Shown: one piece after another, positions 35,135 through 43,400 of the stretch | Layout of the letters: each line of letters starts with the position of its first letter | Numbering within the stretch: the stretch's first letter is position 1 | Source of the DNA: Paracoccus sp. SMMA_5_TC | GTDB taxonomy: Bacteria; Pseudomonadota; Alphaproteobacteria; Rhodobacterales; Rhodobacteraceae | Direction of reading: 5' to 3' | DNA: 64,000 bases | Assembly: GCF_009696685.2 (NCBI RefSeq) | Contig: NZ_CP102355.1 | Span: forward strand, 766,001-830,000 | Notes under the pieces: generated by a model | Database searches by the model: none | The model's input: only the letters and a program-made list of their open reading frames with translations | What the model was told of the DNA's origin: nothing | Position numbers and translations under genes: made by a program

Positions 35135-35515
35135 ATGCCCGTCCTGACGGAACCGCCCAGCATGGGCGATGTCCTCAAATTTGAGGTCAACCCGAACTAC
35201 ACCCGCGAGGTGGTAACGCTGCTCGCGGGCCTGCCCTATCCCGTCGGCTCGGTGCTGGGGAAGATCACGGCCAGCGGCAAGTACACGCTATCTCCCGCGA
35301 CCGGGGCCGACGGATCGCAGGTCGCAACGGCCGTCCTGCTCTATGCCGTCGATGCGACGCTGGCCGATGCCACGGGCATTGTGCTGGTCCGCGGTCCCTC
35401 GATCGTGTCGCGCGCGGCCCTCGCCTACGGCGCCACCGTCGATGACGGCACCAAGATCGCCGCGAAACTCACCCAACTCGCCGCCGTTGGCATCGTCGCG
35501 CGCGACGGCGTCTGA
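35135..35515 (+). CDS. head decoration protein, gpD-like
   Basis: In this 126-residue protein, GDVLKFEVNPNYTREVVTLL, YPVGSVLGKITASGKYTLSP and LLYAVDATLADATGIVLVRG give the beta-tulip profile of lambda gpD. Trimers of this protein stabilise the expanded capsid. A GGAGACTGAACC leader gives a good ribosome site. It lies between the protease and the capsid gene, the lambda order. Confidence 0.92.
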   Translation: MPVLTEPPSMGDVLKFEVNPNYTREVVTLLAGLPYPVGSVLGKITASGKYTLSPATGADGSQVATAVLLYAVDATLADATGIVLVRGPSIVSRAALAYGATVDDGTKIAAKLTQLAAVGIVARDGV

Positions 35516-35542
35516 TCACCCTCATTCTCCCGGAGCCCCACC

Positions 35543-36565
35543 ATGACCCTCGTCCGCAATCCCTTCGACGCTGGCGGCTATTCGCTGGCCGAGATGACGC
35601 AGGCCATCAACATCCTGCCCAACCTCTACACCCGCCTCGCCCAGATCGGCCTCTTCCGCTTCGTAGGGGTCAGCCAGCGCTCGGTCATCATCGAGCAATA
35701 CGAAGGCGTCCTCAGCCTCCTGCCCTCGGTCCCCCTCGGCGGCCCCGCCACGGTCGGCACGCGCGAGGGGCGGTCCATGCGGTCCTTCGCGTTGCCGTGG
35801 ATCCCGCATGACGACGTCGTGCTGCCCGCCGACATCCAGGGGCAACCCGCGCTGGGCGCCTTTGACGCTGCCGATCCCCTCGTCGAGGTGATGAACCGCA
35901 AACTGCTGCTGATGCGGCGCAAGCATGCCCAGACGCGAGAATACATGGAGATGAACGCGCTCCGCGGCATCGTGAAGGATGGGGCCGGGACCACTCTCTA
36001 CAACTACTTCACCGAATTCGGCCTGGCGCAAATCTCCGTCGACTTCATTCTCGGCACCGCAGGCACCAACGTGCAGGGCAAGGTGCGCGAGGTGCTGCGC
36101 GCCATCGAGGACAATCTGCTGGGTGAGGCGATGACCAGCGTGCACGCCCTCGTCAGCCGCGAGTTCTTCGACAAGCTGATCGCGCACCCGAAGACCGAAG
36201 AGGCCTACAAGTTCTACGCCTCGACCGGTGCGCAGCCCCTGCGCGAGGATGTGCGCCGGAACTTCCCCTTCGGCGGCATCCTCTTCGAGGAATACTCCGG
36301 CACCGTCACCCTCTCGACCAAGGCCACCGAACGGCTGGTCCCGGCGAACGAGGGCATCGCCTTCCCCTTGGGCACGATGGACACCTTCACCACCTACGGC
36401 GGCCCGGCGAACCTCCTGGAGACCGCCAACACCATCGGCCTGCCGCTCTACGCCCGCCAGCATCTGGACGAGAAGGGTCGCTGGATCGACGTGATGACCG
36501 AGGCCTCGATCCTGCCGGTCAACAAGCGGCCGCGCCTCGCCGTGCGGATCCACAGCTCGAACTGA
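35543..36565 (+). CDS. major capsid protein, gpE family
   Basis: This 340-residue protein has the HK97-fold capsid features of the lambda gpE family: MTQAINILPNLYTRLAQIGL, VPLGGPATVGTREGRSMRSF, LMRRKHAQTREYMEMNALRG, and the C-terminal block TYGGPANLLETANTIGLPLY followed by LPVNKRPRLAVRIHSSN. The ATG follows GGAGCCCCACC. It is the shell-forming subunit and the most abundant protein expected from this operon. Confidence 0.95.
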   Translation: MTLVRNPFDAGGYSLAEMTQAINILPNLYTRLAQIGLFRFVGVSQRSVIIEQYEGVLSLLPSVPLGGPATVGTREGRSMRSFALPWIPHDDVVLPADIQGQPALGAFDAADPLVEVMNRKLLLMRRKHAQTREYMEMNALRGIVKDGAGTTLYNYFTEFGLAQISVDFILGTAGTNVQGKVREVLRAIEDNLLGEAMTSVHALVSREFFDKLIAHPKTEEAYKFYASTGAQPLREDVRRNFPFGGILFEEYSGTVTLSTKATERLVPANEGIAFPLGTMDTFTTYGGPANLLETANTIGLPLYARQHLDEKGRWIDVMTEASILPVNKRPRLAVRIHSSN

Positions 36566-36576
36566 CAGGCCCCGCC

Positions 36577-36891
36577 ATGTCCGTCTTTGCCGCCGCCATG
36601 GACCGGATCTTCACCCATGCCTCCATGGCGGCCCCGGCTCTCTGGATCTCGGCCACCACCTCCGAGGAACGCCCGATCCGCATCATCCGCCGCGCGCCCG
36701 ACCGCGTCACCGACTTCGGCGCGGGGCGCTTCGTCAGCGACACGACGGTGGTAGATGTGCGCGTGGCCGACCTGCCCACCCCGCGACCAGGCGATGTGAT
36801 CGTCATCGATGCGGACAGCCATGTCATCCAGGGGGAACCGCTGCGCGACCGCGAACGGCTGATCTGGACCCTCGATCTGCGCCCGGCGTGA
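36577..36891 (+). CDS. head-tail joining protein, gpFII/gp-like
   Basis: This 104-residue, beta-rich protein (MSVFAAAMDRIFTHASMAAP, RVTDFGAGRFVSDTTVVDVR, GDVIVIDADSHVIQGEPLRD, LIWTLDLRPA) is directly after the capsid gene. Position, size and the FTVRVADL/DRERL pattern fit the FII-like head-tail connector family that caps the gpW-portal complex. Sequence conservation is low, so the name depends on position. Confidence 0.7.
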   Translation: MSVFAAAMDRIFTHASMAAPALWISATTSEERPIRIIRRAPDRVTDFGAGRFVSDTTVVDVRVADLPTPRPGDVIVIDADSHVIQGEPLRDRERLIWTLDLRPA

Positions 36892-36895
36892 CCCG

Positions 36896-37525
36896 ATGAA
36901 ACTGAAGCTCACCATCGATCCTGACATCGTCGCGATGATGCAGGCGGAAATCGCTGCGGGCGAGAAGGCGGTCACCACCGCCATGCGCGAGGCGGGCGCG
37001 GGACTCAAATCCGCCTGGCGCGGCCAGATCACCGGCGCGGGGCTGGGCACCCGGCTCGGCAATTCGATCCGGCTGGCCACCTATCCCAAGGGCGGCGAAA
37101 GCCTGAACGCCGCGGCGCTGATCTGGTCGAACGCCCCGGTGATCGTCGGCGCGCATGACACAGGGCCGCTGATCCGGTCGCGCAACGGCCTCTGGCTGGC
37201 GATCCCCACCCCGGCCGCAGGCAAATCCACCCGCGGGGGCCGGATCACCCCCGGCGAGTGGGAACGCCGCACCGGTCTACGCCTGCGGTTCATCTATCGC
37301 CGCCGGGGACCGAGCTTGCTGGTGGCTGAGGGGAGGTTGAACTCGAAGGGCCGCGCCGTGGCTTCGAAGTCGAAGACCGGACGCGGGCTGAGCACTGTGC
37401 CGATCTTCCTGCTGTTGCCACAGGTCAAGCTACGCAAGCGGCTCGATCTGGCGCGGGATGCCGAGCGGGCCATCGACGGCGTGCCGGGCCGGATCGTGGC
37501 GGGGTGGGTCGAGAGAAGGTTCTGA
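36896..37525 (+). CDS. DUF6441-family phage tail-region protein
   Basis: This 209-residue protein has MKLKLTIDPDIVAMMQAEIA, AGEKAVTTAMREAGAGLKSA, WRGQITGAGLGTRLGNSIRL and a C-terminal FLLLPQVKLRKRLDLARDAE. Such proteins sit between the head-tail joiner and the tail terminator in Rhodobacterales prophages, the place of gpZ/neck proteins. It probably completes the tail end that meets the head. The function is inferred from position. Confidence 0.75.
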   Translation: MKLKLTIDPDIVAMMQAEIAAGEKAVTTAMREAGAGLKSAWRGQITGAGLGTRLGNSIRLATYPKGGESLNAAALIWSNAPVIVGAHDTGPLIRSRNGLWLAIPTPAAGKSTRGGRITPGEWERRTGLRLRFIYRRRGPSLLVAEGRLNSKGRAVASKSKTGRGLSTVPIFLLLPQVKLRKRLDLARDAERAIDGVPGRIVAGWVERRF

Positions 37526-37534
37526 AAGGGACCG

Positions 37535-37569
37535 TCGACACGCCGCCCGGATTGGCATATATTGCCAAT
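37535..37569 (+). promoter_or_regulatory. parDE promoter with overlapping palindromic operator
   Basis: TCGACA (37535-37540) and TATATT (37558-37563), 17 nt apart, make a plausible promoter. The palindrome ATTGGCA-TATAT-TGCCAAT (37551-37569) covers the -10 hexamer. This is the usual arrangement for self-repression by an antitoxin with a ribbon-helix-helix domain. Confidence 0.6.
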
Positions 37570-37588
37570 GATCCTCAGTGAGACTCCC

Positions 37589-37846
37589 ATGGCCACCCGA
37601 AACGTCGTCCTGACCGAAACGCAATCCGACCTTGTCGACCGCCTGGTGGCATCCGGTCGGTATCAGAACGCGTCCGAAGCGTTGCGCGCCGGGCTGCGCC
37701 TTCTGGAACGCGAAGAGGCGGAACTTGGCGCGTTGCGCAGCCGACTGACCGCCGGGCTCGAACAGGCCCGGCGCGGGGATCTGGCCGAGGGAATTGGCGA
37801 GGATGCCATCCGTCGGGCATTTGCCGCTGCGCGTGCAAATACCTGA
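37589..37846 (+). CDS. parD: type II antitoxin, ParD/CC2985-like
   Basis: This 85-residue protein begins MATRNVVLTETQSDLVDRLV, then ASGRYQNASEALRAGLRLLE, a ribbon-helix-helix DNA-binding domain with the Y-x-N-x-SE-x-LR-x-GL motif of ParD. The C-terminal half is charged and helical and should wrap the toxin. I chose ATG 37589; an upstream in-frame ATG at 37568 overlaps the operator. The stop overlaps the toxin start by 1 nt. Confidence 0.9.
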   Translation: MATRNVVLTETQSDLVDRLVASGRYQNASEALRAGLRLLEREEAELGALRSRLTAGLEQARRGDLAEGIGEDAIRRAFAAARANT

Positions 37847-38190
37847 TGCCGAAACCCTGGCGTCTGACAAGGCAGGCGGAGGCCTCGCTGATCGAGATCG
37901 CCCGCTGGACCATCGAGACCTTTGGTCCACGACAGGCGGCGGCGTATGAGGACGACCTGATCTCCACCTGTCGCGAGATCGCCGCAGGCACCGCCCTGTC
38001 ACAGGATTGCCGTCGGCTCATCGACCCCGCCTTGGCCGAGGACCTGCGCTTCGCGCGGGCAGGCCAGCATTTCGTGGTCTTCGTCGAAGACACAGAGCAG
38101 GTGGTCATCATCGATTTCCTGCACAGCCGCGCTGATCTGCCGCGACGGCTGGCCAACTTGCCTCTGCCGAAAGGCGACAGGGAACACTGA
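37846..38190 (+). CDS. parE: type II toxin, RelE/ParE family
   Basis: This 114-residue protein (PWRLTRQAEASLIEIARWTI, FGPRQAAAYEDDLISTCREI, DLRFARAGQHFVVFVEDTEQ, VVIIDFLHSRADLPRRL) has the compact RelE/ParE fold with the usual C-terminal FLHSRADLP. ParE-type toxins poison gyrase. With the antitoxin just upstream, it is an addiction module inserted among the structural genes, and it would stabilise the prophage in the host. Confidence 0.92.
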   Translation: MPKPWRLTRQAEASLIEIARWTIETFGPRQAAAYEDDLISTCREIAAGTALSQDCRRLIDPALAEDLRFARAGQHFVVFVEDTEQVVIIDFLHSRADLPRRLANLPLPKGDREH

Positions 38191-38223
38191 CCCCGGGCCT
38201 GTCCCGGATCCCCGGAACAAGAG

Positions 38224-38646
38224 ATGCCCACCACCCGCGAAACCGTCCTCGCTGCGCTGCTTGCGCGGCTGCAACCGCTTGCCGCCCTCACCCTGCGTGA
38301 CGAGGTGTTGCCCGAGCGGATCCCCGCGGCGGGGCTGATCATCCTTCGCGACGGCCAGCCGGGCGAGCACGAGGTGACGCTGTCGCCCCTGCGCTACCAC
38401 TACCAGCACCGGGCCGAGCTGGAGGTCGTCGTCCAAGCGGGCACCGGCCGGGCTAGCGCCTTTGACGACCTGATCGCCGCCATCGGCGCGGCGCTGGAGG
38501 CTGACCGGACGCTGGGCGGCCTCTGTGACTGGTTGGAACCCGAAGCCCCGGCTTCGGTCGATCTGCCTGTCGAGGGAGCCGCGGCGCTCAAGGCGGCGGT
38601 GATCACAGTCGTCCTGCACTACACCACCACCGGCCCCCTCGCCTGA
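38224..38646 (+). CDS. phage tail terminator-like protein
   Basis: This 140-residue protein (MPTTRETVLAALLARLQPLA, YHYQHRAELEVVVQAGTGRA, FDDLIAAIGAALEADRTLGG, LKAAVITVVLHYTTTGPLA) has the gpU/DUF3168-like alpha-beta pattern: an N-terminal helix, beta-hairpins, and a closing beta-strand. The family is sometimes mislabelled as acyl-CoA transferase in databases. It lies directly before the tail-tube gene. It should end tail-tube growth and bind the neck. Confidence 0.75.
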   Translation: MPTTRETVLAALLARLQPLAALTLRDEVLPERIPAAGLIILRDGQPGEHEVTLSPLRYHYQHRAELEVVVQAGTGRASAFDDLIAAIGAALEADRTLGGLCDWLEPEAPASVDLPVEGAAALKAAVITVVLHYTTTGPLA

Positions 38647-38669
38647 ATTCCCCCACATAGGAGACCCCC

Positions 38670-39608
38670 ATGGCACGCGCACACGGCGCGCGGGCGCAGA
38701 TGGCGCTTGCGTTCGAAACCGTCTACGGCACCCCACCCGCCAGCGGCTATCGGCTGATGCCGTTTGCCCGCACCACGCTGGGCGCGGAACAGCCCCTGCT
38801 GAACTCGGAGCTTCTCGGTTATGGCCGCGATCCCCTGGCCCCCATCAAGGACGCGGTCACCGCCGATGGCGAGGTCGTGGTGCCGATCGATGTGGAGGCT
38901 TTCGGCTTCTGGCTGAAGGCCGCCTTCGGCGCCCCGACCACGACAGGGACCACACCCAAGACCCACACCTTCCAGTCGGGGAATTGGACGCTGCCATCGA
39001 TGGCAATCGAAGTGGCGATGCCCGAGGTGCCGCGGTTTGCGATGTACGCGGGTTGCGTGATGGACCAGTTGTCCTGGCAGATGAACCGCTCCGGCCTGCT
39101 GACCGCAACCGCCCGCCTAATCGCGCAGGGCGAAGCCATCGCTGCCACCACGGCTGCGGGCACGCCGACCGCGCTGGGCCTTCAGCGCTTCGGCCATTTC
39201 AACGGGGTGGTGAAGCGCAACGGCACCGCCTTGGGCAACGTCGTCTCGGCCGAGATAACCTATGCCAACGGCCTCGACCGGATCGAGACCATCCGCAACG
39301 ACGGCAAGATCGAGGGCGCCGATCCCGGCATGGCCGCGCTGACCGGCCGGATCGAAGTCCGTTTCGCGGACTCTGCCCTCGTCACCCAAGCCATCGACGG
39401 CACGCCCTGCGAGTTGGAGTTCGCCTACAGCCTCGGGGCCAATGCCAGCTTCACCTTCACGGCACATGCCGTCTACCTGCCGGTCCCGCGGATCGAGATC
39501 CCCGGGCCGCAGGGCATCCAGGCCAGTTTCGACTGGCAGGCGGCGAAAGCCACCAGCCCCGCCCGCATGTGCACCGCCGTCCTTGTCAACACCGTCACGG
39601 GATACTGA
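38670..39608 (+). CDS. major tail tube protein
   Basis: In this 312-residue protein the N-terminal block (MALAFETVYGTPPASGYRLM, GYGRDPLAPIKDAVTADGEV, PIDVEAFGFWLKAAFGAPTT) and GRIEVRFADSALVTQAIDGT are characteristic of siphovirus tail-tube proteins in Rhodobacterales phages. The C-terminal FDWQAAKATSPARMCTAVLV is the final strand region. It stacks as hexameric rings around the tape measure. GGAGACC precedes the ATG. Confidence 0.88.
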   Translation: MARAHGARAQMALAFETVYGTPPASGYRLMPFARTTLGAEQPLLNSELLGYGRDPLAPIKDAVTADGEVVVPIDVEAFGFWLKAAFGAPTTTGTTPKTHTFQSGNWTLPSMAIEVAMPEVPRFAMYAGCVMDQLSWQMNRSGLLTATARLIAQGEAIAATTAAGTPTALGLQRFGHFNGVVKRNGTALGNVVSAEITYANGLDRIETIRNDGKIEGADPGMAALTGRIEVRFADSALVTQAIDGTPCELEFAYSLGANASFTFTAHAVYLPVPRIEIPGPQGIQASFDWQAAKATSPARMCTAVLVNTVTGY

Positions 39609-39610
39609 CC

Positions 39611-40048
39611 ATGATCCGTCTGAACCTGTCGAACCGGCCCGAATGGCTGGACCTGCTGCCCGGCTTGCGCGTCCTGGTGGCCCCTCTCACCACCGCGCTG
39701 ATGGCCTCGTCCCGCGCCGATCCGGCCATTGAGGGCCTGTCGGAGGCATCAAGCCAGGAAGTCATGGCGCTGGCCATGGCCAAGGCCGTCGCCCGCCGAG
39801 CGATCCTGGAATGGGAAGGCGTCGGCGATGAGGCAGGCAACCTCGTTCCCGTCAGCCCGGCCGGGATCGATGCCCTTCTGGAAATCTGGCCCGTCTTCGA
39901 GGCTTTCCAGGCGCAATACGTCGCCCGCGGCCTGATGCTGGACGCGGAAAAAAACGCCTCCGCGCCCTCGCCGACTGGTCCTTCGGCGGGGGCGACGGCT
40001 ACTGCGCGGCCTGCGCGGACCCCTGCCCGAACTGCCCCGCTAGACTGA
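39611..40048 (+). CDS. tail assembly chaperone, G-like short form
   Basis: This 145-residue unshifted product (MIRLNLSNRPEWLDLLPGLR, SQEVMALAMAKAVARRAILE, DALLEIWPVFEAFQAQYVAR) lies between tube and tape-measure genes, like lambda gpG. The slippery AAAAAAC at 39949-39955 lies in frame near codon 113. Past it the unshifted tail is low-complexity (Ala/Thr/Pro/Arg), suggesting that the functional protein ends near the slip or continues into the -1 frame. Confidence 0.8.
   Translation: MIRLNLSNRPEWLDLLPGLRVLVAPLTTALMASSRADPAIEGLSEASSQEVMALAMAKAVARRAILEWEGVGDEAGNLVPVSPAGIDALLEIWPVFEAFQAQYVARGLMLDAEKNASAPSPTGPSAGATATARPARTPARTAPLD
39949..39955 (+). other. programmed -1 ribosomal frameshift site (AAAAAAC)
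   Basis: The codons GAA AAA AAC give the canonical X-XXY-YYZ heptamer A-AAA-AAC in the zero frame. Slipping one base back opens a frame of 108 codons with strong phage-protein character, ending at 40278. This is the lambda G/GT arrangement, which is conserved in long-tailed phages. Confidence 0.85.
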
Positions 40049-40278
40049 ACCGGCCGCAGACGGTTGAGGGCTGGCAGGTCTGGGATCTGACCCAGCGCCT
40101 TGGCGGCCAGCTGCGCATCGCGCCGGGGGCCGTCATCGGATGGGACATGGGGTCGGCGCTGTCATTGGCGCAGGCGCTGGGAATTGCGCCGCTGATCGCC
40201 GCCGAACTGCTGCCCGAGATCGAGGCGGTGATGGTGCGCAAACTCAACGAGCAGATGGAAGGACGCCGCAATGGCTGA
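39952..40278 (+). CDS. tail assembly chaperone, T extension made by -1 frameshift
   Basis: It is not independently started; it continues from 39611 through the slip, giving a fusion of ~221 residues. The extension reads KKRLRALADWSFGGGDGYCA, then the Cys-rich CAACADPCPNCPARL, then GWQVWDLTQRLGGQLRIAPG, AVIGWDMGSALSLAQALGIA and LLPEIEAVMVRKLNEQMEG. The four spaced Cys could bind zinc. In lambda the GT fusion links the tape measure to tail-tube subunits. The stop overlaps the start of the tape-measure gene (40271). Confidence 0.82.
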   Translation, partial: KRLRALADWSFGGGDGYCAACADPCPNCPARLNRPQTVEGWQVWDLTQRLGGQLRIAPGAVIGWDMGSALSLAQALGIAPLIAAELLPEIEAVMVRKLNEQMEGRRNG

Positions 40279-42712
40279 GAAAAAGGTCTCCGTCCGCCTC
40301 GTGGCGGAGGGCGGACGACGCGTGCGCGCCGAACTGGAGGGCATCGGCGAGGCCGGGGCGAAGGGCTTCGGTCGGCTGTCCTCCGAAATGGAACTGGCCA
40401 ACACGCGTCTGGCCAGCTTCGCGCGCCGCGCCGGGATCGCGTTGGCGGCTGTCGCCGCAGCGGCTGCGGCTGCCGGGGTTGCCATGGTGCGCTCGGGGCT
40501 CGCCAACATCGACGCGCAAGCGAAGCTCGCGCAGTCGATGCGCACGACCGTCGAGAGCATCCAGACCCTGACCTGGGCGGGGGAGCTTGCGGGCGTCTCG
40601 ATGGGCGAGATCGAGCAGGCGACGAAGAAGCTCACCACGCGCCTGTCAGAAGCGGCCAGCGGCTCGGGCGCGGCGGTCGGCGCGCTCAGGCGGCTGAACC
40701 TGACGGCGGCGGAACTGCAGGCCCTGCCGCTCGACCAGCGCATCGTCGCGATCCAGGACGCCCTGAACCAGTTCGTGCCCGAGGCCGAACGGGCGGCCGT
40801 GGCCTCCGACCTCTTCGGCGACCGGGCGGCGCTGGCCTTCCTGCGGATCGACAGCGCCACCCTGCGCGATGCTGCCCGCGACGTGCAGGACTTCGGGGTG
40901 GCGGTCAACGCGGCAGATGCCGCCCAGATCGAGCGGACGGGCGACGCCATCGCGCGCCTGAGCCTGATCTGGACCGGCCTCGTGAACCGCCTGACCGTCG
41001 CCGTCGCCCCAGCGCTCGAGACCATCGCCACAAAACTCGCCGACATGGCCCGCGCCACCGGCCCCATCGGGCAGGCGATCACGGCGCTCTTCGACAACCT
41101 CGGGCGTCTGGCGTCCTATGCGGCAACCTTCGCAGCCGTCATGGCCGGGCGCTGGGTCGCGGGAATGGCTGCGGCGGCCCTGTCGGTGCGCGGCCTTGCC
41201 ACCGCCTTGGTGTTCCTGCGAGGCGCTCTGATCCGCACCGGCATCGGCGCGCTGATCGTCGGCGCGGGCGAGCTGGTCTACCAGTTCTCGCAACTCGTGG
41301 CCCGGGTCGGCGGCGTGGGCGAAGCGTTCCGGCTGCTGGGCGATCTGGCCAGCGAAGTCTGGTCGCGCATCGGTCTGTCGCTGGACGCGGCCCTCGCGCG
41401 GATGGCGGCCGGATGGGAGGGGCTGAAGGCTGCTGGTCTCTCAGCCTTTGAGGGCACCATCGCAGGCGTCGTCAGCTTCGGCGACCGGACGGCGGCGATC
41501 TTCCAGGGAGCCTATGACGCGGCGGTGGCGATCTGGGGCAGCCTGCCCGGAGCCATCGGCGACTTCGCCTTCCAGGCCGCGAACGGGCTGATCTCGGGCG
41601 TGGAGGCGATGCTGAACGGCGTCGTCACCCGCATCAACAGTTTCATCGAGACCCTGAACGCGGCCCTGGCGCTGCTGCCCGAATGGGCGACAGGCGAAGG
41701 TGGGGTGCGGATCGGCATTCTCGATCCGGTGGAACTTGGGCGCATCGGCAATCCCTTCGAAGGTGCCGCAACGGCCGCCGGTGCCGCCGCCGCGGATGCC
41801 TTCTCGGCCGCGCTGTCGCGCACCTATCTGGAACCACCCGACCTCGGCCTCGGCGCAATGGCCGACGACGCCCGCGCTCGGGCCGAGGGTTATCGCGAAG
41901 CGGCCGGGATGCTGGCCGATGCCGCCGGTCGGCCGCTCGCCAGCTGGCAGGCGCTGAAGGATGCCGTCACCGGCACGGGGACCGAGGCCGAGACCGCACT
42001 GGCGGATGCGGCTGGCGCGGCCGATGCCCTGACAGCCGGTCTGAACGATACGGCGACCGCCGCCGATGGCGCTGGAGGCGCTGCACGCGACGCGGGCGCT
42101 GCGGCGGCCGAGGGTGCGGACACCGCTCTCACTGGCTGGCAGGCGGTCACGGCTGCGCTCGCCGATTACGCCGCCAAGGCGCGCGACATCGGCGGGGATA
42201 TCGGCAGCGCGCTGGTGGGCGCCTTCCAGAGCGCCGAGAACGCCATCGGCGACTTCGTGAAGACCGGCAAGCTCGACTTCCGCGATCTGGTCACATCAAT
42301 GATCGCCGACCTGGCCAAGCTTGCCGCGCGACGCTTCATCCTCGGCCCCATCGCGAACGCCCTTTCCGGCGCGCTGGGCGGGGCGGGTGGGATTTTCGCG
42401 AACATCCTGCACGCGGGCGGCATCGTCGGGTCTCCAGGCCGCGGCCGAATGGTCCCCGCGCTGGCCTTTGCGGGTGCCCCGCGCATGCACAGCGGGGGCT
42501 GGGCCGGTCTGCGCCCGGACGAGGTGCCCGCGATCCTGCAGCGCGGCGAGCGGGTGCTCTCGCGCCGGGAAGCCGCGGGTTACGGCCAGGCAGGGGCCTC
42601 GACCGTGAACGTCACGATCAACGCCCGCGACGCCGAGAGCTTCCGGCAATCCCGCACGCAGGTCGCCAGCGACATCGCGCGCGCCGTGTCGCTGGGCCGG
42701 AGGGGCATGTGA
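40271..42712 (+). CDS. tail tape-measure protein
   Basis: This 813-residue protein starts MAEKKVSVRLVAEGGRRVRA. It is rich in Ala/Gly with helical segments, a hydrophobic centre (SYAATFAAVMAGRWVAGMAA) and the lambda-family C-terminal sequence GWAGLRPDEVPAILQRGERV followed by LSRREAAGYG. It sets tail length. At about 0.15 nm per residue the tail would be ~120 nm (inference). It contains ALPLDQRIVAIQDALNQFVP, common to phage TMP domains. Confidence 0.9.
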   Translation: MAEKKVSVRLVAEGGRRVRAELEGIGEAGAKGFGRLSSEMELANTRLASFARRAGIALAAVAAAAAAAGVAMVRSGLANIDAQAKLAQSMRTTVESIQTLTWAGELAGVSMGEIEQATKKLTTRLSEAASGSGAAVGALRRLNLTAAELQALPLDQRIVAIQDALNQFVPEAERAAVASDLFGDRAALAFLRIDSATLRDAARDVQDFGVAVNAADAAQIERTGDAIARLSLIWTGLVNRLTVAVAPALETIATKLADMARATGPIGQAITALFDNLGRLASYAATFAAVMAGRWVAGMAAAALSVRGLATALVFLRGALIRTGIGALIVGAGELVYQFSQLVARVGGVGEAFRLLGDLASEVWSRIGLSLDAALARMAAGWEGLKAAGLSAFEGTIAGVVSFGDRTAAIFQGAYDAAVAIWGSLPGAIGDFAFQAANGLISGVEAMLNGVVTRINSFIETLNAALALLPEWATGEGGVRIGILDPVELGRIGNPFEGAATAAGAAAADAFSAALSRTYLEPPDLGLGAMADDARARAEGYREAAGMLADAAGRPLASWQALKDAVTGTGTEAETALADAAGAADALTAGLNDTATAADGAGGAARDAGAAAAEGADTALTGWQAVTAALADYAAKARDIGGDIGSALVGAFQSAENAIGDFVKTGKLDFRDLVTSMIADLAKLAARRFILGPIANALSGALGGAGGIFANILHAGGIVGSPGRGRMVPALAFAGAPRMHSGGWAGLRPDEVPAILQRGERVLSRREAAGYGQAGASTVNVTINARDAESFRQSRTQVASDIARAVSLGRRGM

Positions 42713-42773
42713 GTGCGACCCCGCAAGTGGGCACCGGTTGCGGGGGCCAGAGCACGAACCATGGAGAAACTTG

Positions 42774-43400
42774 ATGGCGTTTCACGAGGTCCGCTTTCCG
42801 GACAACATCAGCCGTGGCGCGCGCGGTGGCCCGGAGCGGCGCACCCAGATCGTCGAACTGGCGAGTGGGGCCGAGGAACGCAACGCCAGCTGGGCCAACA
42901 GCCGCCGCCGCTACGACGTCGCCTATGGCATCCGCCGCGCCGACGATCTGGCGGCGGTCGTCGCTTTCTTCGAGGCGAGGAACGGCCGCCTGCATGGCTT
43001 CCGCTTCAAGGACTGGGCCGACTTCAAGTCCTGCTTGCCATCGCAGACGCCGGGTCCGACCGATCAGCCTATCGGCACCGGCAACGGGTCGGCTACCCAG
43101 TTCCAGCTCGCCAAGCGCTACACCTCCGGCGCGCAGTCCTGGACACGGTCCATCACCAAGCCCGTCGCCGGGACAGTGACTATCGCCCTGAATGGCACGC
43201 CGCAGGCGTCCGGCTGGTCGGTCTCGACCGCGACGGGCTTGGTGACCTTCACCACGGCCCCCGCCGCTGGCGTTGCCGTCACCGCAGGTTTCGATTTCGA
43301 CGTCCCCGTCCGCTTCGACACCGACGCCCTCGATGTCACCCTCGACCTTGAACGGCTCGGGTCGATCACCTCGATCCCTCTCTTGGAAATCCGCACATGA
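42774..43400 (+). CDS. DUF2460 distal tail protein (GTA g12-like)
   Basis: This 208-residue protein (MAFHEVRFPDNISRGARGGP, ANSRRRYDVAYGIRRADDLA, VVAFFEARNGRLHGFRFKDW) matches DUF2460, the distal-tail protein of the Rhodobacter gene transfer agent and related phages. GGAGAAACTTG precedes ATG 42774; an upstream in-frame start at 42738 lacks a good site. The C-terminal DVPVRFDTDALDVTLDLERL is conserved. It forms the adaptor ring between tail tube and baseplate hub. Confidence 0.92.
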   Translation: MAFHEVRFPDNISRGARGGPERRTQIVELASGAEERNASWANSRRRYDVAYGIRRADDLAAVVAFFEARNGRLHGFRFKDWADFKSCLPSQTPGPTDQPIGTGNGSATQFQLAKRYTSGAQSWTRSITKPVAGTVTIALNGTPQASGWSVSTATGLVTFTTAPAAGVAVTAGFDFDVPVRFDTDALDVTLDLERLGSITSIPLLEIRT

